From Vespa crabro (taxonomy: Eukaryota; Arthropoda; Insecta; Hymenoptera; Vespidae): 64,000 nucleotides of DNA. The notes below the pieces were generated by a model that worked only from the letters and a program-made list of their open reading frames with translations, was not told the DNA's origin and made no database searches. The stretch spans positions 5,250,996 through 5,314,995 of the forward strand of contig NC_060969.1 in assembly GCF_910589235.1 (NCBI RefSeq), read 5' to 3'. The position numbers and the translations under genes are program-made. Within the stretch, counting starts at the first letter, position 1, and each line of letters starts with the position of its first letter. Positions 14,391 to 26,117 of the stretch are shown here, one piece after another.

Positions 14391-14431
<41 letters not shown>

Positions 14432-14720
14432 GGAATCATTTTATGAGGTTAATCATAAAAATATATGAAAGCTTATTTATGTATCATATAAAAGAAAAGT
14501 TGCTTTATGCAAGATTTTATATAAAGCTAAATTGACATACGTGAATCTTTTTATGATATCAATAACATTACATTTATTACTTTTTATTTTGGGAGATTAA
14601 TTATCTCCTAGAAAAATATTAAATCAAAAAGTGCAAGATCATTAACAGAATATTTGTGACATTAATGTTATTTATCTTTTTACGTTATTTCCCTTCTATA
14701 ACATTTCAGAATTATACTTT
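13266..14720. other. Upstream region of mts / 3' flank of sds22
   Basis: About 1.45 kb without a supportable exon. The first 250 bp upstream of the mts ATG are comparatively GC-rich and probably hold its promoter and 5' UTR. A (TA)n microsatellite lies at about 14383-14424. The remainder is featureless AT-rich DNA. Confidence 0.6.
14383..14424. repeat. TA microsatellite downstream of sds22
   Basis: An interrupted (TA)n tract of about 40 bp in the sds22 3' flank. Confidence 0.85.
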
Positions 14721-15781
14721 TTATCTACAAAGTGTTGCATCTAGTTGTACGAGCCAAGGTAACAATAATTTAATTTTACGTCTATAATTTGAATCTTTTG
14801 AAACAGGATTTTTTTCTAAGTAGACAGTTTGTAACTTCTTGTTAGCTACTAAGCTCTCCACGGTTATCCAGTCTTCAATCTCATTGTTATTTATCTGTAA
14901 ATTCATTTCAAAATTAAACAAATGGATTATGTAGATGAATATTAGTAATTATCTATATTAATTCTTACCCAAAATTCCTCCAAATTTTGAAGATGTTGAA
15001 TATTCTGTATTTTTTTAATTTTATTGTTTGTCAGATCCAAAGTCGTCAAATTTGGACAATTTTCTAAGCCTTCTATACATGTTATTCCATTTTCAGATAA
15101 ATATAATTGATCCAATTTTGTTAATTCTCCTAAATTTTCAATTTTTGTTATACGATTACTTTGCAGACTTAGCAATTGAAGATTTTGTAAGCTTTCTAGA
15201 TTTTGTATTTTAGAGATTTTATTTTTGCCAAGAAATAAATTTATTAAATTTGTTAAATCATCTAAATTTACAATCTCTCGTATTTTATTATCACCTAATT
15301 CCAGGGTGGTAAGATTTTTTAAATGTGCAAGATTTTCAATATATACAATTTTATTTGACGATAAGAATAATTTATGTAAATTCAATAAATTGTTTAATCC
15401 TTCAATTTTTTTGATACGATTAAAAGAAAGATCCAAAAGCCTGAAAAATGTAATAATTGATTCAATTGAAAACGAAAAAAAATGATACTTTCTAATGAAA
15501 ATATGATATGATATTAAATCAACTTACTCAAGATTCACAAGAGCATCCAAATTTTCTATTATAGTAATTTGATTATCTCTAAGCTCTAATTCAACTAAAG
15601 TAGAAAGAGTGTCAAGGTTTTCGATTTTCTTGATTAAATTCCATGTAAAACATAACTTTCGCGTTTTAGTTAATGGTTCCAAGTTCTCTAATTTTGTAAG
15701 CCTTGAATGATTGAAATCTAATTCCTAAAATAATATATTATATAGTACATATAAATATATATATATAAAAGTATATATAAA

Positions 15782-15824
<43 letters not shown>

Positions 15825-16047
15825 TTTGTTTCCTTTACTGTTTGTTCAAATACACACTTCGCTATCAGGATCTATAATCAGAATCTTTTCTGTCTCTTCG
15901 TTCTCTGCATCATCATCTTGTTGTTCCATTTCAACCGAGCCTTCACTCCTGTCTTCTTCTAAAAAATATACTTTATAATATAACCTAAAATATATATTTG
16001 TAATAAAATTGTCCGTTATTAAAGTAAAATTTACCATTATTAGCCAT
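14721..16047 (-). CDS. sds22: Sds22 / PPP1R7, leucine-rich-repeat regulator of protein phosphatase 1
   Basis: Five exons: 16035-16047, 15858-15958, 15528-15724, 14969-15440 and 14721-14894, giving 318 aa. Sds22 binds newly made PP1 catalytic subunit and keeps it inactive until handover. The N-terminus is acidic (EEDRSEGSVEMEQQDDD). It is followed by about eleven 22-residue LRRs of the SDS22 type with the pattern LxxLxLxxNxIxxIExLxxL, for example LLDLSFNRIKKIEGLNNL and LTTLELGDNKIREIVNLDDL. The protein ends in the LRR-cap (EEFW, VYLEKNP, YRRKIKLLLPWLVQLDAT). The donor after exon 2 (GAA|GTGTGT) is non-canonical beyond GT and overlaps the edge of a TA/TG microsatellite, the weakest point of the model. 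Confidence 0.93.
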
Positions 16048-17079
16048 TCTCGATTTTTTTTATGAATGCAATAATATGCTTTTTTTCTTATGACTGATAA
16101 AATACGTTTGTTTAATTATAAACTGAATGATCTTTCAGCATTAGCTTCGCAACTTCATAAGATTGAAACAGAAAGTGGAAAATAATTCACTAGATCGTGA
16201 AGTAGGTTTATACACTAGTTATTCTGTAACAAGTGCAAACACAAAAAGATTACAACAATTAAACAAGTAATGTATTTGAACACATTGTAATTAAAGTATT
16301 GTTTTTGAAGCTTATTAAAAAGAATAATATCAAAAGTAAGCAATTGTAAACATCAACTTCTTAATGATCAATTGGACATATTGTGAAAAACTTACCGTCG
16401 ATTCTATTAAAAAATATTATCAAGCTTTCTATGAATTTTAATCTCATGATTATAATTTATTACTAATTATTTATGGAAAATATTGACTAAGAAATGGTCT
16501 AATGATCATAAATTAAAAATAAGATTAAATATCCAGCAATACGATTAAGGTATTTATATATTAATTTCGACTAATAGAATTATTATATATTAGACTACTA
16601 TATAATATATAGTTATATATAAATGACATATGTATAGGTAACCAATAAAAGCTTTCCAAATTAATTGTTGCAATTGATATTCGAAAGATGGTAATCATGA
16701 GTAGTGGTATTTTTAAGCATTCTTAATCGAAGCTTCGATGTGTCGAGTCGTGAATTCATTGTTGTCCAATTTCGCTAGAAAGTTACATTTTTGACAATTT
16801 TTATTCAGTTAAATCTTGAAAAAGAACTCAATCACGTTGTTTTATTTTACTTTATTTTCTTTCATTTTATTTCATTTTATTTTATTTTATTTCTCTTAAC
16901 TTTGTTCACTCATTTCTAATTATTACGAATGGTTTAGAAGTTTGTGTAGATTATCTGACGATTGTGCTTGTTCTTTGCATGCAGGGTGTCTATTCACGGC
17001 GATTCCATAGCAAATGGACATTTGCATATTGCAGTTATGTGCTTCCATTGTGAAAACATAATTGTTTTATGGTGATAAT
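16048..17079. promoter_or_regulatory. Divergent region between sds22 and Flacc
   Basis: About 1 kb between divergent start codons, containing both promoters. T-rich repeats of TTTTATTTCA type lie at about 16845-16905. A small frameshifted open frame sits at its left end (16090-16276, listed separately). The last ~100 bp are the Flacc 5' UTR. Confidence 0.5.
16090..16276 (+). pseudogene. Short frameshifted open reading frame, unrecognised
   Basis: An ATG at 16090, only 43 bp upstream of the sds22 start and divergent from it, opens a 31-codon frame beginning MTDKIRLFNYKLNDL and ending at TAA 16183-16185. A second frame then continues with coding-like composition (SLDREVGLYTSYSVTSANTK) to a TAA at about 16275. 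Removing one base near 16183 would join the two into about 60 residues. I do not recognise the product. It could be a decayed gene, an assembly indel in a real small gene, or chance. Confidence 0.25.
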
Positions 17080-20000
17080 ATGTCAAAATCAAACATAAGG
17101 AAGATAACAGTTGACCCTACGAAATGTAATACTGACTCTCGTCGACCCAGTGTGTTCGAAAGGTTGGGGACCAAACCAGCAGTGACAGCAACAAGTCAAA
17201 ATACATCTGATTACTGCAGGAATTGGGCATTGAATGGCAGCTGTTCATACGGGAAAAATTGCAAGCAAGTACACGTTTCATGTATTCTCTATGAAGGAAG
17301 AAGATTAAAAAATCTATATTGGTGTGCAATGATCAAGGTGCTGCTGTATTGTTCTTAGATATCTCTTGCAGCTTCTATCTCTTCTGCATCGTATTTAAAA
17401 ACATTTATAACTTCAAATGGAAAATCAACATCAGCGACATAGAACAAATATAATTTCTTTTTCTTTCGCTTCATGAATAGGTATGCAAACACTCACACAC
17501 TGATAAGTCCATCCAAGCGCGCGAAGAAGGATAATGCAATTTCAAATACTACAGGGGTAAGTAGTAGATCATTATGATATCATTATGAAATCATTATCGT
17601 ATTGATCTTATTTTACTTTATTGTTATCTTGAATTTTTCAATCATTCCTGGTCACTTTTGTCATTTTTCTTTCTTTCTTTTTTCTATTTTTCTTTTTTTT
17701 TCTTTTTCTTTCATTTTTTGTTTTTTAGCTTGTTGAGGACCCATTTAAACGACTAACTTCTAAAATTGTAAAGAAACCATCGCATAGTCCTGATTTGAAT
17801 TTAGAAGAGTGGAATCAAACAGATTTAGAATACGAAGACGAGAAAGTTTTAGAAAGGCGTCGGCAGCTTCTGCAACGAGAATTAGAAATACAAATGAAGA
17901 AAGATAAAGAAGTTCATGGCAAAGAAAAAGTTAGACAGAAAAAAAAAGCAATGAGTTCATCCTCAAGTTCGCATACCTCGAGCACGTCTAGTAGTAGCAG
18001 CAGTTCTAGCAGTGAAGATTCGTCGTCGAGTTCTACATCGGATTCGCGGAAAAAAGTTAAAAAAATGAAATTGAAGCGACATCATAGTGCTTCTACGGAC
18101 TATGATGAAGAAAAGGAAAGAAGAAGGAAGTAAGTCTTTAATCATTTACATTTTGTCATATAATATCAAGTATTTTGTCAAATAATTTCAGGTAGATCTA
18201 TTATACATGTAATTTCCATGTTATTAATGTATTTAAATTAATGTAGACTGAAGATAAAAAGGCTTGGGACAAAAAATGACAAACCTGTGACTAAGAAAAA
18301 GCGTAAAATCGATGCAGGTTCTATAAAAAAAGATATTTCTGTAAGAGCAAATAAGAAGTGTGCATCAACGTCTTCCTCTTCGAGAAAACATTCGACTGGT
18401 AGTCGTGTCAGATCTCCCACAGTACAGGTTTCTACATCGGCAGTTGCATCGACTCCTCCAACGTTATTGGGATCATCGGTGTCGGTAGCTCATCATCTGC
18501 CTTCCAATAAAGCAAGAGAAAGAAATAGAAGTGATTCGCCTAAAACGATAAAAGGTAGAGAATCGGAGAAGGATGATAGACATTATAAAAAGTTGAGAGA
18601 TACTGATGATGTGCCATCGAAAGAAAATATTAAGAACAAGTCGTTTGAAAAGTTAAAAGAACAAGACAAAGAGAAAAATCGGACGCTCGATGAAAAATTG
18701 AAAACTGACGATAGATTGAAGGCAAAATGTAAGGAAAAGGACGTCAGATCAAGAACCCCATCGATTTCGGAGAGAACGAAGCATCAGTATAATAAGGAAA
18801 CTGTATCTACGAAGTCACGACGTAGCCGTACACCGGAAAAACCGTCAAGATCAAAGCGAGAAGTAACACCGTCAAGAAATCAGGAGAGACTTTCATCTTC
18901 AAGCAGATCAAGAGATGTGGAAAAGAAGGATCGTGAGAATCATAAGAATGATAAAAATAAGGATAGAGAAGATATTAGAAAAAGCGAACAAGGAAAGCAA
19001 AGGCAATCTTCCAGCCAAGACGAGGCACACCGTAAGAATGTTAATAAAGATTTTGACGAGAAATCGTATTTGAATGACAAAGCGCGACAAAAAAGCAGGG
19101 AATGTCGTGATAAAGATCATGCGAGAGATGAACGAAATCATACGAGATTTAGCCGTGACCAACGTGATCCACAGCGCGATAAAGAAAAGGATGATACCCA
19201 GGAGCGTTGCCGAGAGAGACAAAGGGATAGAGATCGTGAACGTGACAGAGAACGGGAACGGGAACGCGATCGGGATCGTGAAAGAGATCGCGAACGAGAA
19301 CGCGAGAGGGATCGTGAGAGGGATCGAGATCGGGATAGGGACCGTGATAGAGATAAGGAATCTGTCAAAACAAGAGATAGGGATGTTTCATCTTTGGTGC
19401 CATCGGCGTCAATAAGTCTAACAGCGGAGAAAAATTCACGGTATGGCCGAGATAAAGAACGGATCGCGGGTAAAGAAAGCGCTTATGAAAAAGCTAGCAC
19501 GCGTGATCGTAGAAGCGACAGGGAACGAGAACGATCCGAGACGAAAGCTCTTAACGAACGCGATAGAACTTCATCTCAGCGCTTTGATACGAGATACGAT
19601 AGAAATGGTGCCGATAAAGATGCATTAAATCGCAAAGCCACCAATTCACCGAGGGATCGCGTTGATCGATTTCCACGTGAAAGATCGTTAGATAAAGTTC
19701 CTCTTCTTGAGAAAACTGTACATCCACCGTCGACAGCGTCGTCTGCACCATTGTTACCACCGGTCCCTTCGTCCGCAACTTCGTCTTCATCGGCAGTAGC
19801 AATAACACCTGCTTTATCTGCTTCGCGCGATCACTTGATCGATAGAGTGGACACGGCTCATTACGAAAGAGATCGACATCGAAGATTTAGTACAAGGTAC
19901 GAGCGTGGACATGGCTCTGAACACGATAGGAAGGAATCAAGGGTTACGCCAACTAAATTAGATCGTGTGGTAGAAAGGAGGGATCCTAGCCCACGACGAG

Positions 20001-22274
20001 CAATTGAAATTGAAAGAAGCTTTAACAGAAATTATGGAAGACTCGGTGCGGATCATTGGGAGGATCAGGAAGAATCTAATCCACATTTAGATTATCGAGA
20101 TCATCATGCACACGAAGACGATAGAAGAAAAATAATTGATGGTAGAAGATACGACAGCCCGTTCGACGAAAGACGAGGGATTCGCGAGGAAAGATCGAGA
20201 GATTCGAGATATGTTGTGCAAACTGGCGATAGATCCTCATTCGACGATCATCGTCATCATCATCATCATCACAGACATCCCATTTATAGTGGAGATAAAT
20301 TACGTACCGGTAGTACCGCATTAAGGTACATTTCATTTATTTTCCATACCAATTATATATAATATAATTAAATAGGATAAATATTTGTTGGTATATAAAA
20401 TTTGCATTATAGAGACGAAGCTGTGCCCAATGACGATTGGGAGGGACATCATCGAGAAGTTGAACATGGCCGAGATAGATCTTACACAGCCGTTGATTGG
20501 GAGGAGAGAGAATGGAGAGCAAGAGCACTCTGGGGTAGTAGGGACAGTCTTCCACGTTCGGAGGCTCACGATGATGAATGGGCCCAGCGATATGAAAATT
20601 CTTTGTCTGATTGGAAAGCTAATGAAAATCGAAAATGGGATAATCAGCCCGTACATATTCGAGGTCACTACAGAAACGAACGATCTAAAGAAGTTGAATT
20701 AGGAGAATCAACATCGCACAAGTATTATAATGTTTTATTTGGCTCTCTGTGTGCGTGTGTATCGGACGCACGCGCGCTCTTAAATCATAATAACAATTAA
20801 CATTTAATGTCTTCTTTAATTGTGTTACAGTAAAAGACGTCCGTATGCAAATCCAGAAATCAGGGAAGAATGTCCAGTTCATACCTCTAAACAAGCGTCT
20901 CTCTATGGTAGCATGAAGGAAGAACCAATTAATAAGAAACTAATGGAACTTGCCGAAGGCAGGTTACACACAAATCGGGAGAAATCCGTAGAGATATATC
21001 AGAAAAAAAATACACCAAGGGAGAAATCTGAAGTGAAGGAAACGCATTTACCTGAACCGAAACGTTCTTGCATTGAAGAATCTTTACAAACTCTACATAC
21101 AGAAAGTGATCTCAGTGACATTAGCGATGATCCTGATGATATTCTGAATATGGAGGAAGAAGTTACGGTATGTGATTAATTTGTATAAACTACATCTAAT
21201 AATAGAATAAATTAATATTCATGTATTTCTTTTTCTTTTTCTTTTCTTTTTTTTTTTTCCTTTTTCTTTTTTTCTTTTTCTTTGCATTCAGGATGCTGAA
21301 TCAAACAAATTACGATTAATTAAAAAGACCCCTGAGACTGTGCAGAAAGAACAGCAATCTGTCATTCCAGAAACAGCTCAGCCATCACCTAAAGAATCCA
21401 TAGAAGATACTGTATTCAATGCAAAAGGAAAAGATAATACTGTTACTATGGCATTTAGGTAATGAAACGATTTCGCGAAAATCTTATACGAGCTTAAATT
21501 TGTGAGATTAATGAATCATTGATAGTGATACTAATTTAATCTCCAGAAATATGGATGACGAAAATATGGAAACAATGGACTTTGAAGAAATATCTGATGG
21601 CGAATTAGAAGAGGATATTAAAACAAGTGGTAAAGGTTTAGGTGATGCTTTGGGCGTTGACTGGGAAAGCTTTGTAAAAGAAATGCAACCACGTCGGCCT
21701 CTGTCTTCTGGGCAACATAATGCAGAAAATCGTTGGCAGTGTAAAGCAATTTTTCACAGAATTGGTATATCTTTCAAATATGCTGGTGAAGATACTATTA
21801 ATAAATTCTCTCAAAAATATGGGAAAGAAGGTCAGTTATGTAAAAAGCTTTAAACTCGTATAAATAATATATTTCTGTGCATACTCATACTGTTTTCATA
21901 TTCTTTAAATAGATCATACTGATTTATTCTTGGATAATGTAGCATTAGTTCACACGGCATTAACCAGAAATGAATTCTTACGTAATCTTAGTAACAATCT
22001 ATTGCCGTCCATGGATGATTTAGTATATAGGTAAGAAAAATATGTGCATGAATTATACAAAATAATTGTACAATTGTTTATACGCGCACGCACATACACA
22101 CGTACGTACGTAAATTATATCTCTCTTTTTTAACTTGCCTTAATTTTTTCTTATGATTTCTTTTGCAGACATGAAAATACAACTAATGACGATTTGGAAT
22201 ATGATATAGAAGCTCTAAAGCCATGTACAACATTATACGAAACAGCAAAGTGTTTGTTACAGCAAGTAATTTGA
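17080..22274 (+). CDS. Flacc: Flacc / ZC3H13-like component of the m6A methyltransferase complex
   Basis: Ten exons: 17080-17264, 17481-17556, 17729-18129, 18247-20325, 20413-20721, 20831-21167, 21292-21458, 21547-21830, 21913-22030 and 22169-22274, giving 1353 aa. Flacc/ZC3H13 bridges the RNA-binding and WTAP/Fl(2)d parts of the nuclear m6A writer complex. A single CCCH-like finger lies near residues 50-72 (DYCRNWALNGSCSYGKNC then KYANTH). It is followed by EDPFKRLTSKIV, an acidic/helical stretch (ERRRQLLQRELEIQMKKDKE), a Ser-rich tract, and a long low-complexity region of Arg alternating with Asp/Glu at about 19195-19365. The conserved C-terminal block is MDFEEISDGELEED through DWESFVKEM, FHRIGIS and LLPSMDDLVYRHE. 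Intron 1 uses GC-AG. A His run precedes the end of exon 4. The ATG giving MSKSNIRK was chosen; an in-frame ATG at 17062 is also possible. Confidence 0.88.
19195..19370 (+). repeat. Arg-Asp/Arg-Glu dipeptide repeat inside Flacc
   Basis: A hexanucleotide-like run of CGN/AGA and GAN codons encodes about 50 residues of RD/RE dipeptides. Codons are mixed (cgt, cga, cgg, aga, agg), so the pattern is kept at protein level and is not a simple DNA microsatellite. Such charged tracts are usual in ZC3H13 and speckle-associated proteins. Confidence 0.85.
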
Positions 22275-22986
22275 AACATTCTACTATTTGCTGATTATAA
22301 CTCTTACTGTAAATTTGTATCACTTATACTTTTTCATGCGCAACGTGGAAATACACGCATGTATCATTGTTTATTAATCGGACTCAGTATTAATAAGCAT
22401 TGTGCAATGAGCATTAAGCGATAAGCTTGCGATGAAAAAAATTCCTTACACAAACAGACAATATAGGAAACTAGACAGAGAATAAATTTTACAAAGCTAA
22501 GAAATGGAAATGTGCTTAAGAAATGTCAAATATGCTGATAAAAATGTATTGATGTAAAAAAATGTCTAGCTGTATTATCGCTGGAACTGTAATTTTGAAA
22601 ATCTATTATCTGTTTCTATAGTCTGCTGTAACATGTATCGTTATGTGCAAAAAATTGGATTGATACCACAAAGAAATATAAAAAGGCCTGATTGAATATA
22701 TTAATGTCACACATGTATACAGATTTGTATGAATATGAAAAATTCCTTCACCATTTATTTAACTCGATGTAATAATAAGATCGTTGATATGTCGTATATC
22801 AAAAAACTTGAAGTAATATATTTTCCTATTTAATTTAATAACAATATAATAAGATATAAGAATAATGTGTCTTTCCTATGTTTCAGTTAGAACATAGTCT
22901 TCTACTAAAAGTAGAATTGCTCTCTAGTAAAAGAATCGTGGATTATTCGAATTGTTCGAAGTAATGCATACTTTAATATATAAATA
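22275..22986. other. Convergent 3' region between Flacc and the SET/MYND gene
   Basis: AT-rich 3' UTR-type sequence with an AATAAA near 22478; no coding exon seen. Confidence 0.6.
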
Positions 22987-25216
22987 TCAGCAGTTACCGT
23001 TTAAGAAAGTTGTTGCCACAACGTCGTTTTGAAAAATATTAATAACTTCGTTTAAGAGCGATTCGTTATCTTTGATGTTCATCTAATAAATGAACTATAA
23101 TCAGTCACCAAATGAAATGATAAGATTATAAATTGACGTACCTTTTTAAAAAGTATCAATCTTTCTTCTTTAAAATCGTTTCTTCCTTGAAAGCGTCGTA
23201 ATTGTTCCTTGGCGGTACAGTACAATTCATAGAGAAGTAAGCCTCAAATTTTGAAAAACATTATGTAAATTTATCTCTCCTGTTTACAGTTTTTATTATT
23301 TGTATTATTTAATGTTATACTTTACTACCTCTTTTTCTACATTGTCCACAGCCCAAGATATTTAAAATTGATAACAAGTCTGTGCAGAAGGAAGATTTAA
23401 TTGCTAGTTCGGCATCTGTTAAATCTAAATTAATATGAATATGTTGAAATCCTTCATATTGAAGAATACCAAAGTTATATTACATTATATTATGTGACTT
23501 GATTATTTAGGAAGCATATACGTATAATCGTACTTAAAATATCATCATACCTTCCCATAATAGATCTTCAGTTTTACCGAAATAAGAAATGATACTATAC
23601 TTAATATCTGCCATTAGATAATTGGATGGTGGAACTAAGATCGAAAGTTCTTTCTGTAAAAATTTTAACATTTCCCGGGGAGGTTTGGATATATTTTCTT
23701 GTAATATAGCCGATAAACCAGAACGTATCGAATGAATCTAGAAATAGATAAACGAGCATTATCGCGTACAATTTCTAAAGCGTAAAAAGGTAATTCTTAT
23801 ATAATGCAAACTGATATAATACGTTAGCTGAAAGAATAAACGAACTTGTCTTGATTTAATAATAGTTTGGCATCTGTTACACATCCAAACGGATTCGTTG
23901 TTAAGAGGATCACAAGGTAATAAAATACCAGAACAATAGTCAGCTGCACAGTATAGTGCACTTAATAATGATCCACATTCCTGAAGGTATAAGGACAATA
24001 TTTTAATATTTTATATATATATATATATATATAGCTATATATTACGCGACGATATTCCAAAAATCTATTTACCGTAGGATCCCTGCATCTATTACATCTA
24101 CAAAAGAAATTCTTAGTAACGCTTAAAACTTGTCTTCTTAAAGTGGTATCCCAAAAGAGATCGATATAAGTCATTGTAATTTCTTCCCCTGCGGAAATGG
24201 AACGGACAGCTATGACATAAAGCTGTTGCTGCGAATCATAATGATGCCTTGTATTAGGTACGCAGGCATGATTTAGCAACGCCCCCATAGGATAAAGGCC
24301 GCGCAAACTCGTACAATGATCTTTATCTTGTACGACAATCGTTTCGAATGAATTTGTATTAAAAATTCCACTGACCATCATCATGAAATCAATTTCTTTG
24401 ACTTCTGGAGCATTTTTTACGTTACTCCGAAGTAATGTGGCCTTAAAAAAAAAAAAAAGAAAAAGAAAAGAATACAATTTCTTTTTACATTTCTTAGAAA
24501 GAGGAAAAGGATTATTTGAATTATCGAATGCATAATAAATATCGAATATAAATAAGTAGATGTCTTTCTACAATGATTTTCACTATTATTCTTTTTTGTT
24601 TTGCTATTACTGGAATTACAAAAGTGAATTAATATAAGGATGATTTTAATTTAATTTCAGATTAAATGATACCACTTAACAATTCTTAACAATATACTAT
24701 ACGTTTGTTATATTCATATTGTCATACCTCACAATCATTATTCAAGTTTTGATGACATTGGAATATAGCCAAGACATCGCGTTGCTCATCATCAAGCGAA
24801 ATCGCTCTTACTGCCAAAAGTGCACGTAATAAATCCATAGACCAAGTCGAACCGCAAGTTGGCTCTAATTTTCTCAAATATTCACACTCGTGTTCCATGT
24901 GTTTCTTTGAATCCTCGCATATTTGAGAACATATAGGAAGACCGCATCCGCGATCGCAAGGGAAAAGAGGACATTCGTTTTTGTAACAAGATACGCATAA
25001 TGGCAAATACTTTTCGGAATTTCGTGGTGATATTAAGAGAGCATTGTCTACAAATATTAATTCTCCTGCCTCGATATCACGAGTTGCAAACAGTCCACGG
25101 CCTTCGAAAGATGAATAACCGACGGTCCAGGCCTGTGATTCATCGGACAATAATGCATGTCTTTTTAAATGATTTTTCAAGACGATCTCTGTCTTCTTCG
25201 GTTCCACGACACTCAT
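22987..25216 (-). CDS. SET and MYND domain protein (insect SmydA-like lysine methyltransferase)
   Basis: Seven exons: 24728-25216, 24073-24441, 23846-23980, 23551-23737, 23329-23451, 23142-23242 and 22987-23082, giving 499 aa. SET-domain signatures are in order: GRGLFATRDIEAGELIF at the N-terminal SET half, NHACVPNTRHHYD (the NHxCxPN motif), GEEITMTYIDLFW, and the post-SET cysteines FFCRCNRCRD. Between the SET halves lies a MYND-like zinc cluster (CVSCYKNEC, FPCDRGCGLPICSQIC, MEHECEY). The C-terminal half is helical, with further Cys pairs (YCAADYCSG, MCNRCQ). It is expected to transfer methyl groups from S-adenosylmethionine to protein lysines. The donor of exon 3 (CAA|GTTCGT) is weak. The start MSVVEPKK is the first ATG of the frame. 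Confidence 0.88.
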
Positions 25217-25501
25217 GATACGAACTTTGAGAAAGGTTGAAAAAAATGAATGAACAATTCGAGTCACGGTTCTTACTCGAAGGTATGAACTTCTCGTCTG
25301 TGCATGATATCTTTATACACTGCGTATATTATAACATTGCGTTCTTACATAATATATCTGTTCGTATATGTCGTAAATGTTGTTGTGTACATGAACTATT
25401 TCATCTTTTTCAGGGGTGCAATGAAACTAAAATCTATATTTTATTTAGTGTGATATAACGATTATCATCATTGAATCACACACGTGACAAAAGTTATTGG
25501 A

Positions 25502-25553
<52 letters not shown>

Positions 25554-26117
25554 TTTTAATATGAGAGCGAGTTATGCTATTTTAATAGAAAAGCTCCAAT
25601 TTCGTTTTCCTATAATTACTGAATTATATTAAATACCTAAAAGGTGCAAGAGACTCTTTCGAGATCGCGCTCTTTGTATTCATTGGAATATGTATGCATA
25701 ATTGATCTACCTTTATAAAAATGAGAATAGATATTATATATAAACGATAGTTCTTGACTAAATATGTCGATTCTCTATATGAATAAAGGGAAAAGAGAAG
25801 ATGATGATATAATTTTGTAATCGTGTTAATTATAAATTATATAAATAAATTAATACTCCTCGGATTGACAAAAAAAAACGATTGTACATCGACAAGATTA
25901 TCCTTACGCAGGCGTAAGCAATAAGTCGAAAGCCTTGTGTAGCTTTACTGTTGCTAAGGCTACCGTTGGTAGCCGGTCAACGGCAGCAAATGGATCGGAT
26001 GTATCAATGTCTAATAAATATACGTTTAGTATAGAATTTACATTTGTGCCAAGAGCACCACAAAAGGTTTTCATTTTTGAACATTTCATCCTTTCATCAA
26101 TTCATTTGATAATAGAT
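25217..26117. promoter_or_regulatory. Divergent region between SET/MYND gene and eys-like gene
   Basis: About 900 bp holding both upstream regions, with a (TA)n tract at about 25508-25552. Overlapping open frames on both strands at 25904-26129 have no recognisable family. Confidence 0.5.
25508..25552. repeat. TA microsatellite
   Basis: About 22 TA units in the divergent region between the SET/MYND gene and the eys-like gene. Confidence 0.9.

Noticed and set aside
19138..19368. Minus-strand Ser/Arg dipeptide frame opposite Flacc
   Set aside because: It is the complement of the RD/RE codon repeat; the plus-strand frame belongs to a complete ten-exon gene.
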